Assembly: GCF_011764505.1 (NCBI RefSeq)
Contig: NZ_AP022839.1
Coordinates: forward strand, 417,001-481,000
DNA length: 64,000 nt
Source: Legionella antarctica
GTDB lineage: Bacteria > Pseudomonadota > Gammaproteobacteria > Legionellales > Legionellaceae
Reading direction: 5' to 3'
Shown here: piece after piece, positions 19,334-28,582 of the stretch
How positions within the stretch are numbered: the stretch's first letter is position 1
How the letters are laid out: each line of letters begins with the position of its first letter
Notes under the pieces: generated by a model
Database searches by the model: none
What the model was told of the DNA's origin: nothing
Seen by the model: the letters and a program-made list of their open reading frames with translations, nothing else
Made by a program: the position numbers and the translations under genes

Positions 19334-20190
19334 GCGTGCGGGAGAAGCGAGCCATGATTGATGTCAATCACCCTACACTCAGCATCGTACGCCAATGTGC
19401 ATTGGTTAATTTGTCACGCGCTAGCTACTATCGCACTGCTGGCGAAGGAATATGTACCGAGAGCCCAGAGAATCTGGCTTTGATGGTCTTGATTGATGAG
19501 GAATACATGCGCCATCCTTTCTATGGAAGCAGAAAGATGCGTTCTTATTTACGTCGCCTTGGCCATGACGTTAACCGTAAGAGAGTGCAGCGTTTGATGC
19601 GGATCATGGGTCTGGTTTCAGTGGCACCAAAGCCGAATACGAGTAAAAAGAACAAGGAACAAAAGGTTTATCCCTACTTGCTACGTGGTTTAGTGATTGA
19701 TCGACCCAATCAGGTTTGGTGCACCGATATTACCTACGTTAGGATGCAAGGAGGCTTTGTATATTTGGTGGCAATAATGGACTGGTATAGCCGCAAGGTG
19801 CTCTCTTGGAAGGTATCAAACAGCATGGATGATGACTTTTGTGTAAGCGCGTTGGAGAGCGCCATCAGGCTCCACGGCAGGCCTGATATTTTTAATACGG
19901 ATCAAGGCTCCCAGTTTACCAGTAAGGCGTTTACCGATGTTTTAAAAGACCATGACATCAAAATTAGCATGGACGGGAAAGGTCGATGGATGGATAATGT
20001 GTTCATTGAACGGCTATGGCGTTCAGTCAAATATGAAGATATTTACATAAAAGAATACGGAACAGTTTTAGCACTACGAAATGGTTTAAGGGTGTATTTC
20101 AAGTTTTATAACGACGAAAGACCTCATCAATCATTTGGAATATACACGCCGTCAGAGGTTTATGCTGGCCTATATGAGGCTGCAGCGTAA
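19330..20190 (+). CDS. IS3-family transposase OrfB (copy A)
   Basis: 286 residues. HTH_21 region (HPFYGSRKMRSYLRRLGHDV) followed by the integrase core with DDE residues: WCTDITYV, FNTDQGSQFT and DNVFIERLWRSVKYED. Starts four bases inside orfA in the -1 frame, so it is normally made as an OrfAB fusion. All catalytic residues are intact, so this copy may still be active. Related to, but clearly diverged from, the second IS3 element at 45927-47389. Confidence 0.92.
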   Translation: MSVREKRAMIDVNHPTLSIVRQCALVNLSRASYYRTAGEGICTESPENLALMVLIDEEYMRHPFYGSRKMRSYLRRLGHDVNRKRVQRLMRIMGLVSVAPKPNTSKKNKEQKVYPYLLRGLVIDRPNQVWCTDITYVRMQGGFVYLVAIMDWYSRKVLSWKVSNSMDDDFCVSALESAIRLHGRPDIFNTDQGSQFTSKAFTDVLKDHDIKISMDGKGRWMDNVFIERLWRSVKYEDIYIKEYGTVLALRNGLRVYFKFYNDERPHQSFGIYTPSEVYAGLYEAAA

Positions 20191-20197
20191 TGGAATG

Positions 20198-20329
20198 CCT
20201 GTGGATATGTGGACGCGTCCTGCGGATCAGCCATCGCCCTTCGGGACATGTGGACAAGCCATGGATAACAAAAAGACGTTATCCACCGCTTGACCACACT
20301 CGATGGCTTCGCGCCCACATACCCACAGG
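20198..20329. repeat. Long nested palindrome in the IS3 copy A tail
   Basis: Outer arms 20198-20217 and 20310-20329 pair at 18 of 20 positions (CCTGTGGATATGTGGACGCG with its near complement). Middle arms GCCATCG (20230-20236) and CGATGGC (20301-20307) are perfect. Inner arms 20250-20269 and 20278-20297 pair at 17 of 20 round an 8-base loop. The inner arm contains TTATCCACC, one base from a DnaA box. The structure lies between the orfB stop and the right terminal repeat. A shorter palindrome with similar arms is in the other IS3 element. Confidence 0.8.
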
Positions 20330-20505
20330 CTCAATAACAGGTGTTTCATTAACTGCTATTGTGGTTGACTCGTGTGCTACGCACCCTCGTCAACGAAAGA
20401 AAGTAGAATTAAAGTTATATCTTAAATTAAACGGATCGCTGTCTTGACAATGGGGTCCACTGTAATGCTTTATGCAGTAACATCTTAATTTTCGTAGCGC
20501 AATTA

Positions 20506-20967
20506 TTATATTTGTGCTTCATGAGTAAGCAATGATTCTTTATAGAATAGGGCTTGAGGATTTCCCATATATCCACCTAAATCATTTTGTCCCACCACTC
20601 GATGGCAGGGAATAAATAAAGCTAAAGGATTGCGTTTGCAGGCTTGTCCGATAGCTCTCGGGCTGCTTTGCAGTTTTAGAGCCAGCTCCCCATAGGTTAA
20701 AGTTCGTCCTACAGGAATTACTAATAAAGCACTCCATACCTTTTGCTGGTAAGCACTGCCTTGCGGCTTTAATGGTAATTGAAAGCGGTGATGTGGATCT
20801 GCAAAGTAAGTATTTAATTCGTAGGTAATTAACTGAGTGAGGCTATTTGGAGAAGATTTGACTGCTTTTTTAGTAAAGGAAGAATTATAAATAAAGTGCT
20901 CATCATGTACTATCTCAAGCATACCAAAAGGGGTAGTAAAAATAGACACGATGAGCTTTTCTTTCAA
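20506..20967 (-). CDS. ogt: Methylated-DNA-[protein]-cysteine S-methyltransferase
   Basis: 153 residues, the size of Ogt. The acceptor-cysteine motif IPCHRVV (C121) and the helix-turn-helix-like region GRTLTYGELA...RAIGQACKRNP are present. The enzyme repairs O6-methylguanine by moving the methyl group to its own cysteine. Last gene of the minus-strand rpsP-rimM-trmD-rplS run; only 3 bases after the rplS stop. No Ada regulatory domain. Confidence 0.92.
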   Translation of the reverse strand: MKEKLIVSIFTTPFGMLEIVHDEHFIYNSSFTKKAVKSSPNSLTQLITYELNTYFADPHHRFQLPLKPQGSAYQQKVWSALLVIPVGRTLTYGELALKLQSSPRAIGQACKRNPLALFIPCHRVVGQNDLGGYMGNPQALFYKESLLTHEAQI

Positions 20968-20970
20968 GAG

Positions 20971-21336
20971 TTAGTCGCCTTTTTTCCCAGCTAATTTTTC
21001 TTTAATTCGAGCCGCACGTCCAGCCAGGTTACGCAAGTAATACAGTTTGGCACGACGAACATCCCCACGTCTTTTAACAGTGATGCTATCAACAATCGGG
21101 CTATAGGTTTGGAAAACACGCTCAACGCCAACGTTGTGGGAAATTTTACGTACAGTAAATGCTGAGTTTAGGCCACGATTACGTTTTGCAATAACAATAC
21201 CCTCAAAGGCTTGCAAACGCTCACGGGTACCTTCAATTACTTTTACTTGAACCAGAACAGTGTCGCCTGGATTAAATTCAGGAATTTCCTTGCCTTGCAT
21301 CTGCTCGGCATTTAATTGGTCAATTATATTCGTCAT
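20971..21336 (-). CDS. rplS: 50S ribosomal protein L19
   Basis: 121 residues. Typical L19 start and core: [51 protein letters not shown] and the Lys/Arg-rich tail with [17 protein letters not shown]. Located at the 30S/50S interface. In the usual order rpsP-rimM-trmD-rplS on the minus strand, 26 bases after trmD, with an AGGAG ribosome site. Confidence 0.97.
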   Translation of the reverse strand: MTNIIDQLNAEQMQGKEIPEFNPGDTVLVQVKVIEGTRERLQAFEGIVIAKRNRGLNSAFTVRKISHNVGVERVFQTYSPIVDSITVKRRGDVRRAKLYYLRNLAGRAARIKEKLAGKKGD

Positions 21337-21362
21337 GGACTACTCCTCAAATTGGTTTATCC

Positions 21363-22115
21363 TCAACAGGAATCACCGTGTTCGCATTTAAACTCAACAA
21401 GCAATTGCCTGTCTGTTTCACTTAACTGTATGTGTTCAAGTAAATCCGGGCGTTTAAGCCAGGTTTTACCAAGAGATTGTTTTCTGCGCCATCTCTCAAT
21501 ATCCTTATGGTTCCCTCCTAACAAAACGGGGGGGACTTCCAGCCCTTTGATGGTTGCAGGTCGGGTATAATGAGGGCAGTCGAGCAAGCCATTCATAAAC
21601 GAATCCTGCTCTGCTGAACCAAGATGCCCAAGACTACCCGGTATTAAGCGAATGATCGCATCAACAAATACCATAGCAGCCAATTCACCACCGCTTAAAA
21701 CAAAATCTCCTAACGACCATTCTTCATCCACATGATGGCTAATGATACGTTCATCAATTCCTTCATATCGCCCTGCAATAAATAGCAAGGACTGTTTTTC
21801 ATTCGCCACTTTACTTAGGTCATGCTGGCGAATTACCTTGCCCTGAGGACTTAGGTAAATCGTTTTGCAGCTGCTGGGCAATTGACTTCGTGCATGCTCT
21901 ATAGCTGTATGCAATGGCTCATACAGCATAACCATTCCTGGTCCACCACCATAAGGCTTATCATCGACCTGTCTGTAAGGTCTTAATGCCCAGTCTCGTG
22001 GATTCCAACAATCAATTTTAGCTAAGCCTTGCTCAATTGCCCTGCCTGTTATACCAAAATTTAAACTTTCCAGTATTTCGGGAATTAAGCTGATTACTCC
22101 AAAACGCAGCACCAC
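21363..22115 (-). CDS. trmD: tRNA (guanine-N1)-methyltransferase
   Basis: 250 residues. TrmD adds a methyl to G37 of tRNAs using SAM and prevents frameshifts. SPOUT/trefoil-knot signatures: PYGGGPGMVM, IYLSPQGK, LLFIAGRYEGIDERI and GDFVLSGGELAAM. The start is GTG, whose G is shared with the TAG stop of rimM, so the two are tightly coupled. Confidence 0.97.
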   Translation of the reverse strand: MVLRFGVISLIPEILESLNFGITGRAIEQGLAKIDCWNPRDWALRPYRQVDDKPYGGGPGMVMLYEPLHTAIEHARSQLPSSCKTIYLSPQGKVIRQHDLSKVANEKQSLLFIAGRYEGIDERIISHHVDEEWSLGDFVLSGGELAAMVFVDAIIRLIPGSLGHLGSAEQDSFMNGLLDCPHYTRPATIKGLEVPPVLLGGNHKDIERWRRKQSLGKTWLKRPDLLEHIQLSETDRQLLVEFKCEHGDSC

Positions 22116-22624
22116 TAAAAATCCAAATCCCAGTCAACGGTAATTATTTGTTGGCTGTCGTTAATATCAATAATAAACTGGCCAGGTAAATAGGGAATTA
22201 AATGTCTCTTTTCACCTTGCACTACCAGCACATCATTTGCACCAGTAGGCATGACTTCAACAACGGCTCCAAAAGAGTCTCCTTTTTGGTTAACCACGTT
22301 CATGCCAATGAGCTGATGCCAGTAATATTCACCGGTTTCAAGTTCAGCAAGCTGATCTTTTTGTACGGCGATTTCAGTGTTAGTCAAGCGAGCTACTAAT
22401 TCACGATCCGGGTATCCTTCAATCTGAGCTACAATAGCCTTATTGTGGACTTCGATACTTAATATCTTTACAGGTTGCCATGAACTGCTTAAAAAGGCAT
22501 GCCAGTCAGTATAACGCAAGATATTATCACGAGGCTCTGTAAAGGAATGAACCGTTACAAATCCTTTGATACCATGAGGTCGGCCAAAACGGCCGATTAC
22601 TATCCAGTTCGCTTGATTACTCAC
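22115..22624 (-). CDS. rimM: 16S rRNA processing protein RimM
   Basis: 169 residues. N-terminal RimM domain (VIGRFGRPHGIKGFVTVHSF) and C-terminal PRC-barrel-like domain (EYYWHQLIGMNVVN...VEVMPTGANDVLVV...LIPYLPGQFI). Assists maturation of the 30S head through S19. Starts 4 bases after the rpsP stop and its stop touches the trmD start. Confidence 0.96.
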   Translation of the reverse strand: MSNQANWIVIGRFGRPHGIKGFVTVHSFTEPRDNILRYTDWHAFLSSSWQPVKILSIEVHNKAIVAQIEGYPDRELVARLTNTEIAVQKDQLAELETGEYYWHQLIGMNVVNQKGDSFGAVVEVMPTGANDVLVVQGEKRHLIPYLPGQFIIDINDSQQIITVDWDLDF

Positions 22625-22628
22625 GTGC

Positions 22629-22886
22629 TTAAGCAGCTGACTCAGCTTTATTAAATTCTTTAACTAATGCATTAACACGATCGGATAATTGTGCACCAAC
22701 ATTTTGCCAATGGCTCAATTTTTCCAATTCAACGTGAAGACGCACTTCTTGTCCACGTGCTACAGGGTTAAAATAACCAATACGCTCAATGTAACTACCA
22801 TCGCGACGCTTGCGGCTGTCAGTAACAACCATGTGATAAAAAGGACGCTTTTTTGCGCCGGCTCGTGATAAACGTATAACGACCAT
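22629..22886 (-). CDS. rpsP: 30S ribosomal protein S16
   Basis: 85 residues with the family start [20 protein letters not shown], the [20 protein letters not shown] block and LSDRVNALV. First gene of the ribosomal/tRNA-modification operon; its promoter should lie in the 250 bases between it and the end of ffh. AGGAA ribosome site precedes the ATG. Confidence 0.97.
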   Translation of the reverse strand: MVVIRLSRAGAKKRPFYHMVVTDSRKRRDGSYIERIGYFNPVARGQEVRLHVELEKLSHWQNVGAQLSDRVNALVKEFNKAESAA

Positions 22887-23139
22887 TGTTTTCCTCTACT
22901 TTAGAGTGGTTACATAAAAATGCCGTGTATTGTACGAAAATTAACTCGACATGTGAAGTAATTCTTGCGAATTATTTTACTAACTATTCAGCACACCCAT
23001 TTGAACGCCTATACTGGGTACTTCCTGAGAGGTTGTTATGCATAAAAAAGCCTACATTACAAACTGGTTACGCAACATCTCTTAGTCTGCACTCAAATCT
23101 GAACGTTCATCAGGACTTTATATTCGTGATGAATAAATA

Positions 23140-24516
23140 CTATTTTAAATCATCTGGAAACATACCCTTCATCCCAGCCATACCGCCAAGTCCTCGCATC
23201 ATTTTTTGCATTCCGCCAGGCTTGGTAAACTTTTTCATCATCTTTTGCATTTGCTCAAATTGTTTTAATAATCTATTCACATCCTGGATTTGAGTTCCTG
23301 ATCCGAGAGCGATACGCTTTTTACGTGAGCCAACAATTATTTTAGGAATACGTCTTTCTTTCGGTGTCATTGAGTTGATAATAGCTACAGTTTGAGCCAA
23401 TGCTTTGTCATTTACCTGTTGCATTGCCTGTTGCGGCATTTGGCTTATACCAGGCAATTTACTCATCATGCCAGCAACTCCTCCCATGTTATTCATTTGC
23501 AGGAGTTGTTGTTTAAAATCTTCCAGATCAAAGCCCTTACCTTTTTTTAATTTGTTAGCTAATTTTTCACTGGCCTGTTTATCAGCCTTGCGCTCAACTT
23601 CTTCAATGAGAGTGAGAATATCGCCCATACCAAGTATTCTAGAGGCGATACGCTCCGGATGAAAAGGCTCTAAAGCTTCTACTTTCTCACCGCTACCTAT
23701 AAATTTAATCGGTTGACCTGTAATTTGTCTTACGGAAAGAGCTGCTCCACCCCGAGCATCACCATCGGTTTTCGTAAGAATTACTCCAGTTAAAGGTAAG
23801 GCTTCGTGGAAGGCTTTAGCGGTATTCGCTGCATCTTGCCCTGTCATGCTATCTACAATAAACAGAGTTTCAATTGGATTTACTTCATGATGCAGTGCTT
23901 TAATTTCATCCATCATGTCTGAGTCGATGTGCATGCGGCCTGCAGTATCGATGATTAGTATGTCCATATACTGCTTTTTGGCACTGTCTAATGCTTTTTG
24001 CGCAATAGTTATGGGCTGTTCACTGGACTCTGCCGGGAAGAACGCTACATCAATCTGATCGGCCAGTACTTTAAGTTGCTGGATGGCGGCTGGTCGATAA
24101 ACGTCAACACTGACCAGCATTACTTTCTTGTTCTCGGTTTCTTTTAAATAGCGGGCAAGTTTCGCGGTGCTGGTTGTTTTACCCGAGCCTTGTAAGCCCG
24201 CCATCAAAAATACAGCGGGCGGCTGTGTTTTAAAATTAAGCTCGGCGCGTTCGTCACCCATCACATGGATTAATTCATCATGGACTGTTTTAATAAATGC
24301 CTGATCAGGATTTAAGCTGGTTAGGACATCTTTCCCCAGGGCTTTTTGTTTAACTTGTTCAATAAATTCTTTAATAACAGGGAGCGCTACATCTGCCTCA
24401 ATTAGCGACAGTCTTACTTCGCGCAAGGCTTGTTGGATATTTTCTTCTGTTAAACGACCCAGCCCTCGGAGGTTTTTAAAGGTGCGGGTCAAACGTTCGG
24501 TTAAGTTGTCAAACAT
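23140..24516 (-). CDS. ffh: Signal recognition particle protein Ffh
   Basis: 458 residues, usual length. N domain (LRGLGRLTEENIQQALREVR), G domain with P-loop LQGSGKTTSTAKLARYL, DTAGRMH and TKTDGDARGGAAL, then the methionine-rich M domain (about 300-450: MNNMGGVAGMMSKLPG, FEQMQKMMKKFTKPGG) that binds signal sequences and 4.5S RNA. GTPase that takes membrane proteins to FtsY. Lies upstream of rpsP on the same strand, as in many gammaproteobacteria. Confidence 0.97.
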   Translation of the reverse strand: MFDNLTERLTRTFKNLRGLGRLTEENIQQALREVRLSLIEADVALPVIKEFIEQVKQKALGKDVLTSLNPDQAFIKTVHDELIHVMGDERAELNFKTQPPAVFLMAGLQGSGKTTSTAKLARYLKETENKKVMLVSVDVYRPAAIQQLKVLADQIDVAFFPAESSEQPITIAQKALDSAKKQYMDILIIDTAGRMHIDSDMMDEIKALHHEVNPIETLFIVDSMTGQDAANTAKAFHEALPLTGVILTKTDGDARGGAALSVRQITGQPIKFIGSGEKVEALEPFHPERIASRILGMGDILTLIEEVERKADKQASEKLANKLKKGKGFDLEDFKQQLLQMNNMGGVAGMMSKLPGISQMPQQAMQQVNDKALAQTVAIINSMTPKERRIPKIIVGSRKKRIALGSGTQIQDVNRLLKQFEQMQKMMKKFTKPGGMQKMMRGLGGMAGMKGMFPDDLK

Positions 24517-24816
24517 AAATAGTACCCGAAAAAAATAGGCACTATAGCACAGAGAGATAAAGTTATGCCACTTAATGGGATTGGGAAATAATACTTTAAA
24601 TTGATAAGATGAACTTTTTAATACAGGTAGCTTGAATAAGCGTTACTTGGTGAGGTTATGTACAACTTAGACCTGTAGATTTATCTTGATTGAAAAGCTG
24701 AAGAGATGAGGGGTATTTGATGGTGAGGGTGTTAATCCATTTTTTTTGTCGTTATTTTGGTTTATCCTAGGCCTCAGGCTGATAAATGTCATGGGTTTAT
24801 TTTTTAAGGAAGAGTG
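24517..24816. other. 300-base intergenic region, ffh / secreted protein gene
   Basis: Divergent promoter region for ffh (leftwards) and the secreted protein gene (rightwards). No convincing open frame, stem-loop terminator or repeat was seen. No strong -35/-10 pair could be assigned with confidence. Confidence 0.4.
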
Positions 24817-25197
24817 ATGAACAAAACAATGAATTGTTTCTTCTTTTCTATTGCCTTCTTGGTTAGTACCAAAGGCGTTACAACGAGTGAGCCATTTAAA
24901 AAATGGATGTTAACCAGTTATGAGTTATTTCCTGGTAAAGCACTCATGCTGAGGAACTCGCTACCTAACACCATTACCTCACTATGTCATATGAATGTTG
25001 TTTCAAGCCAGAGTCATAATATTTTAATCAAAGTCCTAAGTGGGAGCGGTCAAATCAATGGCACCAGTGTAGCTAAAGGGCAAACTTTAGTGCAGACGGT
25101 TCAGAATATGCAGGTTATTCCTGTTACTGCCAATTCAGGAGCAAAAGCTGAGTTGACTAATCTGGGACCATATACAGTAACTGCTTCTTGCGGCTAA
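24817..25197 (+). CDS. Small secreted protein, unknown function
   Basis: About 126 residues from the ATG at 24817 (AAGGAAGAG lies just upstream; a GTG one codon earlier is also in frame). Residues 1-24 look like a signal peptide. The mature part has two cysteines (SLCHMN, TASCG) and a beta-rich, Ser/Thr/Val-rich pattern, for example VLSGSGQINGTSVAKGQ. No domain recognised. Stands alone, 84 bases before the ankyrin gene. Confidence 0.65.
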   Translation: MNKTMNCFFFSIAFLVSTKGVTTSEPFKKWMLTSYELFPGKALMLRNSLPNTITSLCHMNVVSSQSHNILIKVLSGSGQINGTSVAKGQTLVQTVQNMQVIPVTANSGAKAELTNLGPYTVTASCG

Positions 25198-25281
25198 AAT
25201 TAAAAAATACAGAGTATCGGCGTTATCGATTAAATAATCTTATACTCAGGTTTGCTATGAATTGTATGCGAGCGATCAGAC

Positions 25282-26811
25282 ATGAATGTTATTCTGCTTT
25301 ATCTTTTGGGAATTTATATAACATTCATTTTAACTCTGCTTCGGATAATGCCAGCTAAACCCCCAGCTCCCGACGCATTGACTCATGATGCAATCACCAC
25401 CATTTTAAAAAGTTTGGGACATCCAGAGTTTGAGGGAGTGTGTTATGGTTTTACTCTTAATTGGGCACTGGCAGCTGCCACTCATAAGGAAAAATTATTT
25501 TATCGTCAAATCCACCTTCTCAGAGTCCATCAAACAAATCTTCCTGCTGCCATAAAGCGAGTGCAAGATAAAAAACTACATAATAAATTTTTGACAGCAG
25601 ACGAGAAAATCATCGAAACCCTGCCTGCATTATGTAAACGCATCTGTGTTGCCCAAGAGCCGTTAGATTATAAAAAAAAATATCGCAAACTCGTTTGGCA
25701 ATCTGATGTATCGACTATTTTGGCCACAATCAGTTCCGCACCAGCCAGGCCCAAACAAATTTTCTATAAAACCCATACATTTGCTTCCAGGAAGGAGGCA
25801 GAGGCTTATTTCAATCTATTGAAAAACATAGGAATTAATAGCAAGATAGCCGTGATGATTAGCTCGGATGATCATGCCATGGGATTTAGGCGTTCCGGCA
25901 ATTTATGGCGATTTATCAATATCAATGATTTATATGAACAACAGGTCAAACAACCTTATTTTATGTTCACCTCAAAACAATTGGTGAATGAACTGTATCG
26001 GGTGAGTACTTCAGAGCCAGCAATACAAAGACTTACGGTGAGTACCGATTTTATTGCCTTAAAATATGATGGTCAATTGTTCCAATTATTACTCAACGTA
26101 TTTCCATCCTATCCCGTGAAGTCTAGGATTTCCTACCCTGAAAAAATATCGTTTTTTACGATGGCCGCTTTACAAGGTGATGTTTCAACCGTGAAAAAAT
26201 GTCTGAATGCTGGTTGGTCGATTTCTTTAAATTGCAAGATAAGCGATCACTCACCTCTATTGACTGCTGTACAGCATGGCCGACGGGAAGTAGTTAAGGA
26301 AATGATTTCATTAACTCATTACCGCATTAATCAACGGCGCAAAAAAGATGGGGCTACCTTGCTTCACATAGTCTGTAAATTCGGAGGTACAGATATGGTG
26401 GAAGATGTGTTGAAGATTAAGGAGATTGATATTAACTCCCGGGATAAGAAGGGAAGAACTCCTCTAATGATTATCTGTAAATCAACAATTATTACTAGTG
26501 AATCCAAACTGTTTGAACTATTGCTGGGCAAAGGTGCCTCACTTCGTATTAGAGATAAAGAAGGGCGTACTGCTTTGGAGCATGCTGTTAAGTACAACAA
26601 TAAGGTTGCCATCAAAGCGATCCAGACTCAACTTAAAGAGAAAATAAGCGTTTCCAAAGCAGCTTTTTTTAATCAAATGCATCAAAAATTCTCCGTTACC
26701 AACTCTATTGGGCACCATCCGAATGAACAGGACTATGATCAAAATGGCTGTTGTACACCTGCTAAAAACATCAGTTTGATGCATTTAGCTTCCTCTAGGA
26801 ACCTGATATGA
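25282..26811 (+). CDS. Ankyrin-repeat protein with papain-like N-terminal region; likely Dot/Icm effector
   Basis: 509 residues from the ATG at 25282; an alternative ATG at 25348 (MPAKPPAPDALT) would drop a hydrophobic N-terminal stretch. Neither has a strong ribosome site. Around C54 the motif EGVCYGFTLNW, with H198 in DDHAMGFRR and the following NLWRFININD, looks like a Cys-His-Asp/Asn papain-type site. Residues about 290-450 form about five ankyrin repeats (for example DGATLLHIVCKFGGTDMVEDVL and GRTALEHAVKYNN). The locus, close after ffh, is where L. pneumophila encodes ankyrin effectors LegA9/AnkY and LegA7. Host-directed protease or related activity is inferred. Confidence 0.75.
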   Translation: MNVILLYLLGIYITFILTLLRIMPAKPPAPDALTHDAITTILKSLGHPEFEGVCYGFTLNWALAAATHKEKLFYRQIHLLRVHQTNLPAAIKRVQDKKLHNKFLTADEKIIETLPALCKRICVAQEPLDYKKKYRKLVWQSDVSTILATISSAPARPKQIFYKTHTFASRKEAEAYFNLLKNIGINSKIAVMISSDDHAMGFRRSGNLWRFININDLYEQQVKQPYFMFTSKQLVNELYRVSTSEPAIQRLTVSTDFIALKYDGQLFQLLLNVFPSYPVKSRISYPEKISFFTMAALQGDVSTVKKCLNAGWSISLNCKISDHSPLLTAVQHGRREVVKEMISLTHYRINQRRKKDGATLLHIVCKFGGTDMVEDVLKIKEIDINSRDKKGRTPLMIICKSTIITSESKLFELLLGKGASLRIRDKEGRTALEHAVKYNNKVAIKAIQTQLKEKISVSKAAFFNQMHQKFSVTNSIGHHPNEQDYDQNGCCTPAKNISLMHLASSRNLI

Positions 26812-27132
26812 TGCCGATGAATAATTTTATTAGATAAGGATCTCTATGGAAATACAATCTAACACTCTATTGAAGGACTAATAATGACTAGGCCCGCACG
26901 ATTCTCTTATTCCTTTCTATTGCGCAAGCCTCTGTAGATTTTAAGTTTGGCCTTATTTGCAATCTAGTATGCCTACCTCACTATGTGGGCAAAGTATAGG
27001 CCGATAAGTTTTAAAAGCTGATTAAGAATAATGTAGTATTTGCCTATTTTTTATGCGATTATTAAGATTTACTTAAGCTTGTTTCTATATAATAAGCATT
27101 TGATCTGATAAAGACTGTATTGAAGGAATGAA
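26812..27132. other. 321-base intergenic region with likely permease promoter
   Basis: No gene is supported here. Two tiny frames (11 and 17 codons) with GGA-type sites are seen but have no homology. A TATAAT box at 27088-27093 lies about 40 bases before the permease start and is the best -10 candidate; its -35 is weak. Confidence 0.4.
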
Positions 27133-28536
27133 ATGAGTAATAAAAAACACTCACTTACAATTTTTAGCTTGACTATGATTACAGTCGGTTCTGTGGACAG
27201 TATCCGTAATTTGCCCGCCACGGCTTTATTTGGTAGCCAATTAATATTTTATTTTGTTTTAGGCGCCTTATTTTTCTTAATTCCTACGGCTTTAGTCTCA
27301 GCCGAGCTGGCTTCAGGTTGGGCAAAGCAAGGTGGTATCTATATTTGGGTAAAAGAAGCTTTCGGGAAGAAATCTGGTTTTTTAGCCATTTGGCTGCAAT
27401 GGATTGAAAATGTGATTTGGTATCCGACAATATTATCTTTTGTTGCTGGAACAATTGGTTATTTGATAAATCCTGCTTTAACCAGTAACCCCTATTTTCT
27501 TTGGGCTGTTATTGTCAGTTGTTTTTGGGGGGCAACCGCTCTTAATTTACGTGGTATGAGTTCTTCAGCCCTCTTTAGCAATGTCTGTTCTTTAGCCGGT
27601 TTATTATTGCCTATGTCCCTGATTATTGGTTTAGGCGTGGCATGGATTACCCAGGGTAATCCCTTGCAAATTCAATTTGACATCCCAAGCATTGTTCCCC
27701 ACTTGGCCGATAAATCGGTGTGGGTGTCGTTAACTGCAATTATCATGTCTTTTTGTGGAATAGAAATAGCTACGGTACATGCTAATGATGTCAAAAATCC
27801 TCAGCATGCTTTTCCAAGGGCCTTAATTTATTCTGTAGGTATTATTTTAAGTACCTTGATTCTTGGTTCTTTGGCCATTGCTGTGGTTTTACCCGGAAAA
27901 GATATCAATTTAGTCGCGGGAATTATGCAGGCTTTTGAAGCATTTTTTACTAGTTACCACATGCATTGGATGATGCCCGTTGTGGCTGTAATGTTGGTAT
28001 TAGGGGGGCTTGGAGGGGTGAGTAACTGGATTATTGCTCCTACAAAGGGGTTATTAGTCGCGGCTGAAGATGGTAATTTACCTGAGGTTTTCCAGCGTAC
28101 AAATGCTAAAGGCGCACCGGTGATGATGTTGGTAACCCAAGCAATGATTGTTACCATATTGTCAGCTTTATTTTTATTTATGCCCAGTGTTAATGGATCG
28201 TATTGGTTATTAACTGCTTTAGCAGCGCAATTGTATATGCTGATGTATTTTATTATGTTTATTGCGGCAATTAAATTGCGACTAAGCCAACCCAATCATA
28301 TCCGGGCATTTAAAATTCCTGGAGGAATGCCAGGCATGTTATTTGTAGCGGGCATCGGTATTGTGGGTGTGGTTTCTACTTTAGCAGTTAGTTTTATTCC
28401 ACCAGAAGGTATTAATGTAGGAAGCACTGCTCGTTATGAATTGACTTTAATTGTAGGCTTAATATTGATGTGCTCCCCTCCATTTATCAGTGCCTGGTTA
28501 AAATCAAGAAATACTGCTCTGGAACCCGCGACTTAA
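27133..28536 (+). CDS. APC-superfamily amino acid permease (glutamate:GABA antiporter-like)
   Basis: 467 residues with about 12 membrane helices. The first helix region LTMITVGSVDSIRNLPATALFG and the next with FFLIPTALVSAELAS follow the GadC/YjeM-like branch of the APC family. AFGKKSGFLAIWLQWIENVIWYPT and SFCGIEIATVHANDVKNPQHAFP are further family blocks. It moves amino acids across the inner membrane; amino acids are the main carbon source of Legionella. AAGGA ribosome site before the ATG. Exact substrate unknown. Confidence 0.88.
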   Translation: MSNKKHSLTIFSLTMITVGSVDSIRNLPATALFGSQLIFYFVLGALFFLIPTALVSAELASGWAKQGGIYIWVKEAFGKKSGFLAIWLQWIENVIWYPTILSFVAGTIGYLINPALTSNPYFLWAVIVSCFWGATALNLRGMSSSALFSNVCSLAGLLLPMSLIIGLGVAWITQGNPLQIQFDIPSIVPHLADKSVWVSLTAIIMSFCGIEIATVHANDVKNPQHAFPRALIYSVGIILSTLILGSLAIAVVLPGKDINLVAGIMQAFEAFFTSYHMHWMMPVVAVMLVLGGLGGVSNWIIAPTKGLLVAAEDGNLPEVFQRTNAKGAPVMMLVTQAMIVTILSALFLFMPSVNGSYWLLTALAAQLYMLMYFIMFIAAIKLRLSQPNHIRAFKIPGGMPGMLFVAGIGIVGVVSTLAVSFIPPEGINVGSTARYELTLIVGLILMCSPPFISAWLKSRNTALEPAT

Positions 28537-28582
28537 TATATTAATTCAACAGACAGGGCTGTCAACAACTCATGAATGACCT

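Larger units (their letters stand above)
18987..20461 (+). mobile_element. IS3-family insertion sequence (copy A, complete)
   Basis: About 1.47 kb. Ends are inverted repeats AGTGGACCCCA...(left, 18988) and its complement TGGGGTCCACT (right, to 20461), with further partial match (GAGACAG/AAGACAG). Two overlapping frames, orfA and orfB, with an A8G slippery run at 19307-19315 for the -1 frameshift usual in IS3. A 270-base 3' non-coding tail contains a long palindrome. GTA occurs at 18984-18986 and at 20462-20464 and may be a 3-bp target duplication, though offset by one base from symmetric ends. Inserted between genes. Confidence 0.88.

Noticed and set aside
20190..20447. Open frame of 85 codons after the first IS3 orfB
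   Set aside because: It covers the palindromic tail of the IS and the right terminal region, with no homology or ribosome site; an effect of the repeat structure.
18984..20464. GTA repeats flanking the first IS3 as a firm target duplication
   Set aside because: They are one base out of register with symmetric terminal repeats, so I list it only as possible.
22886..23293. Plus-strand open frame between rpsP and ffh
   Set aside because: It runs across the ffh 3' end in the opposite direction and shows no protein-like features of its own.
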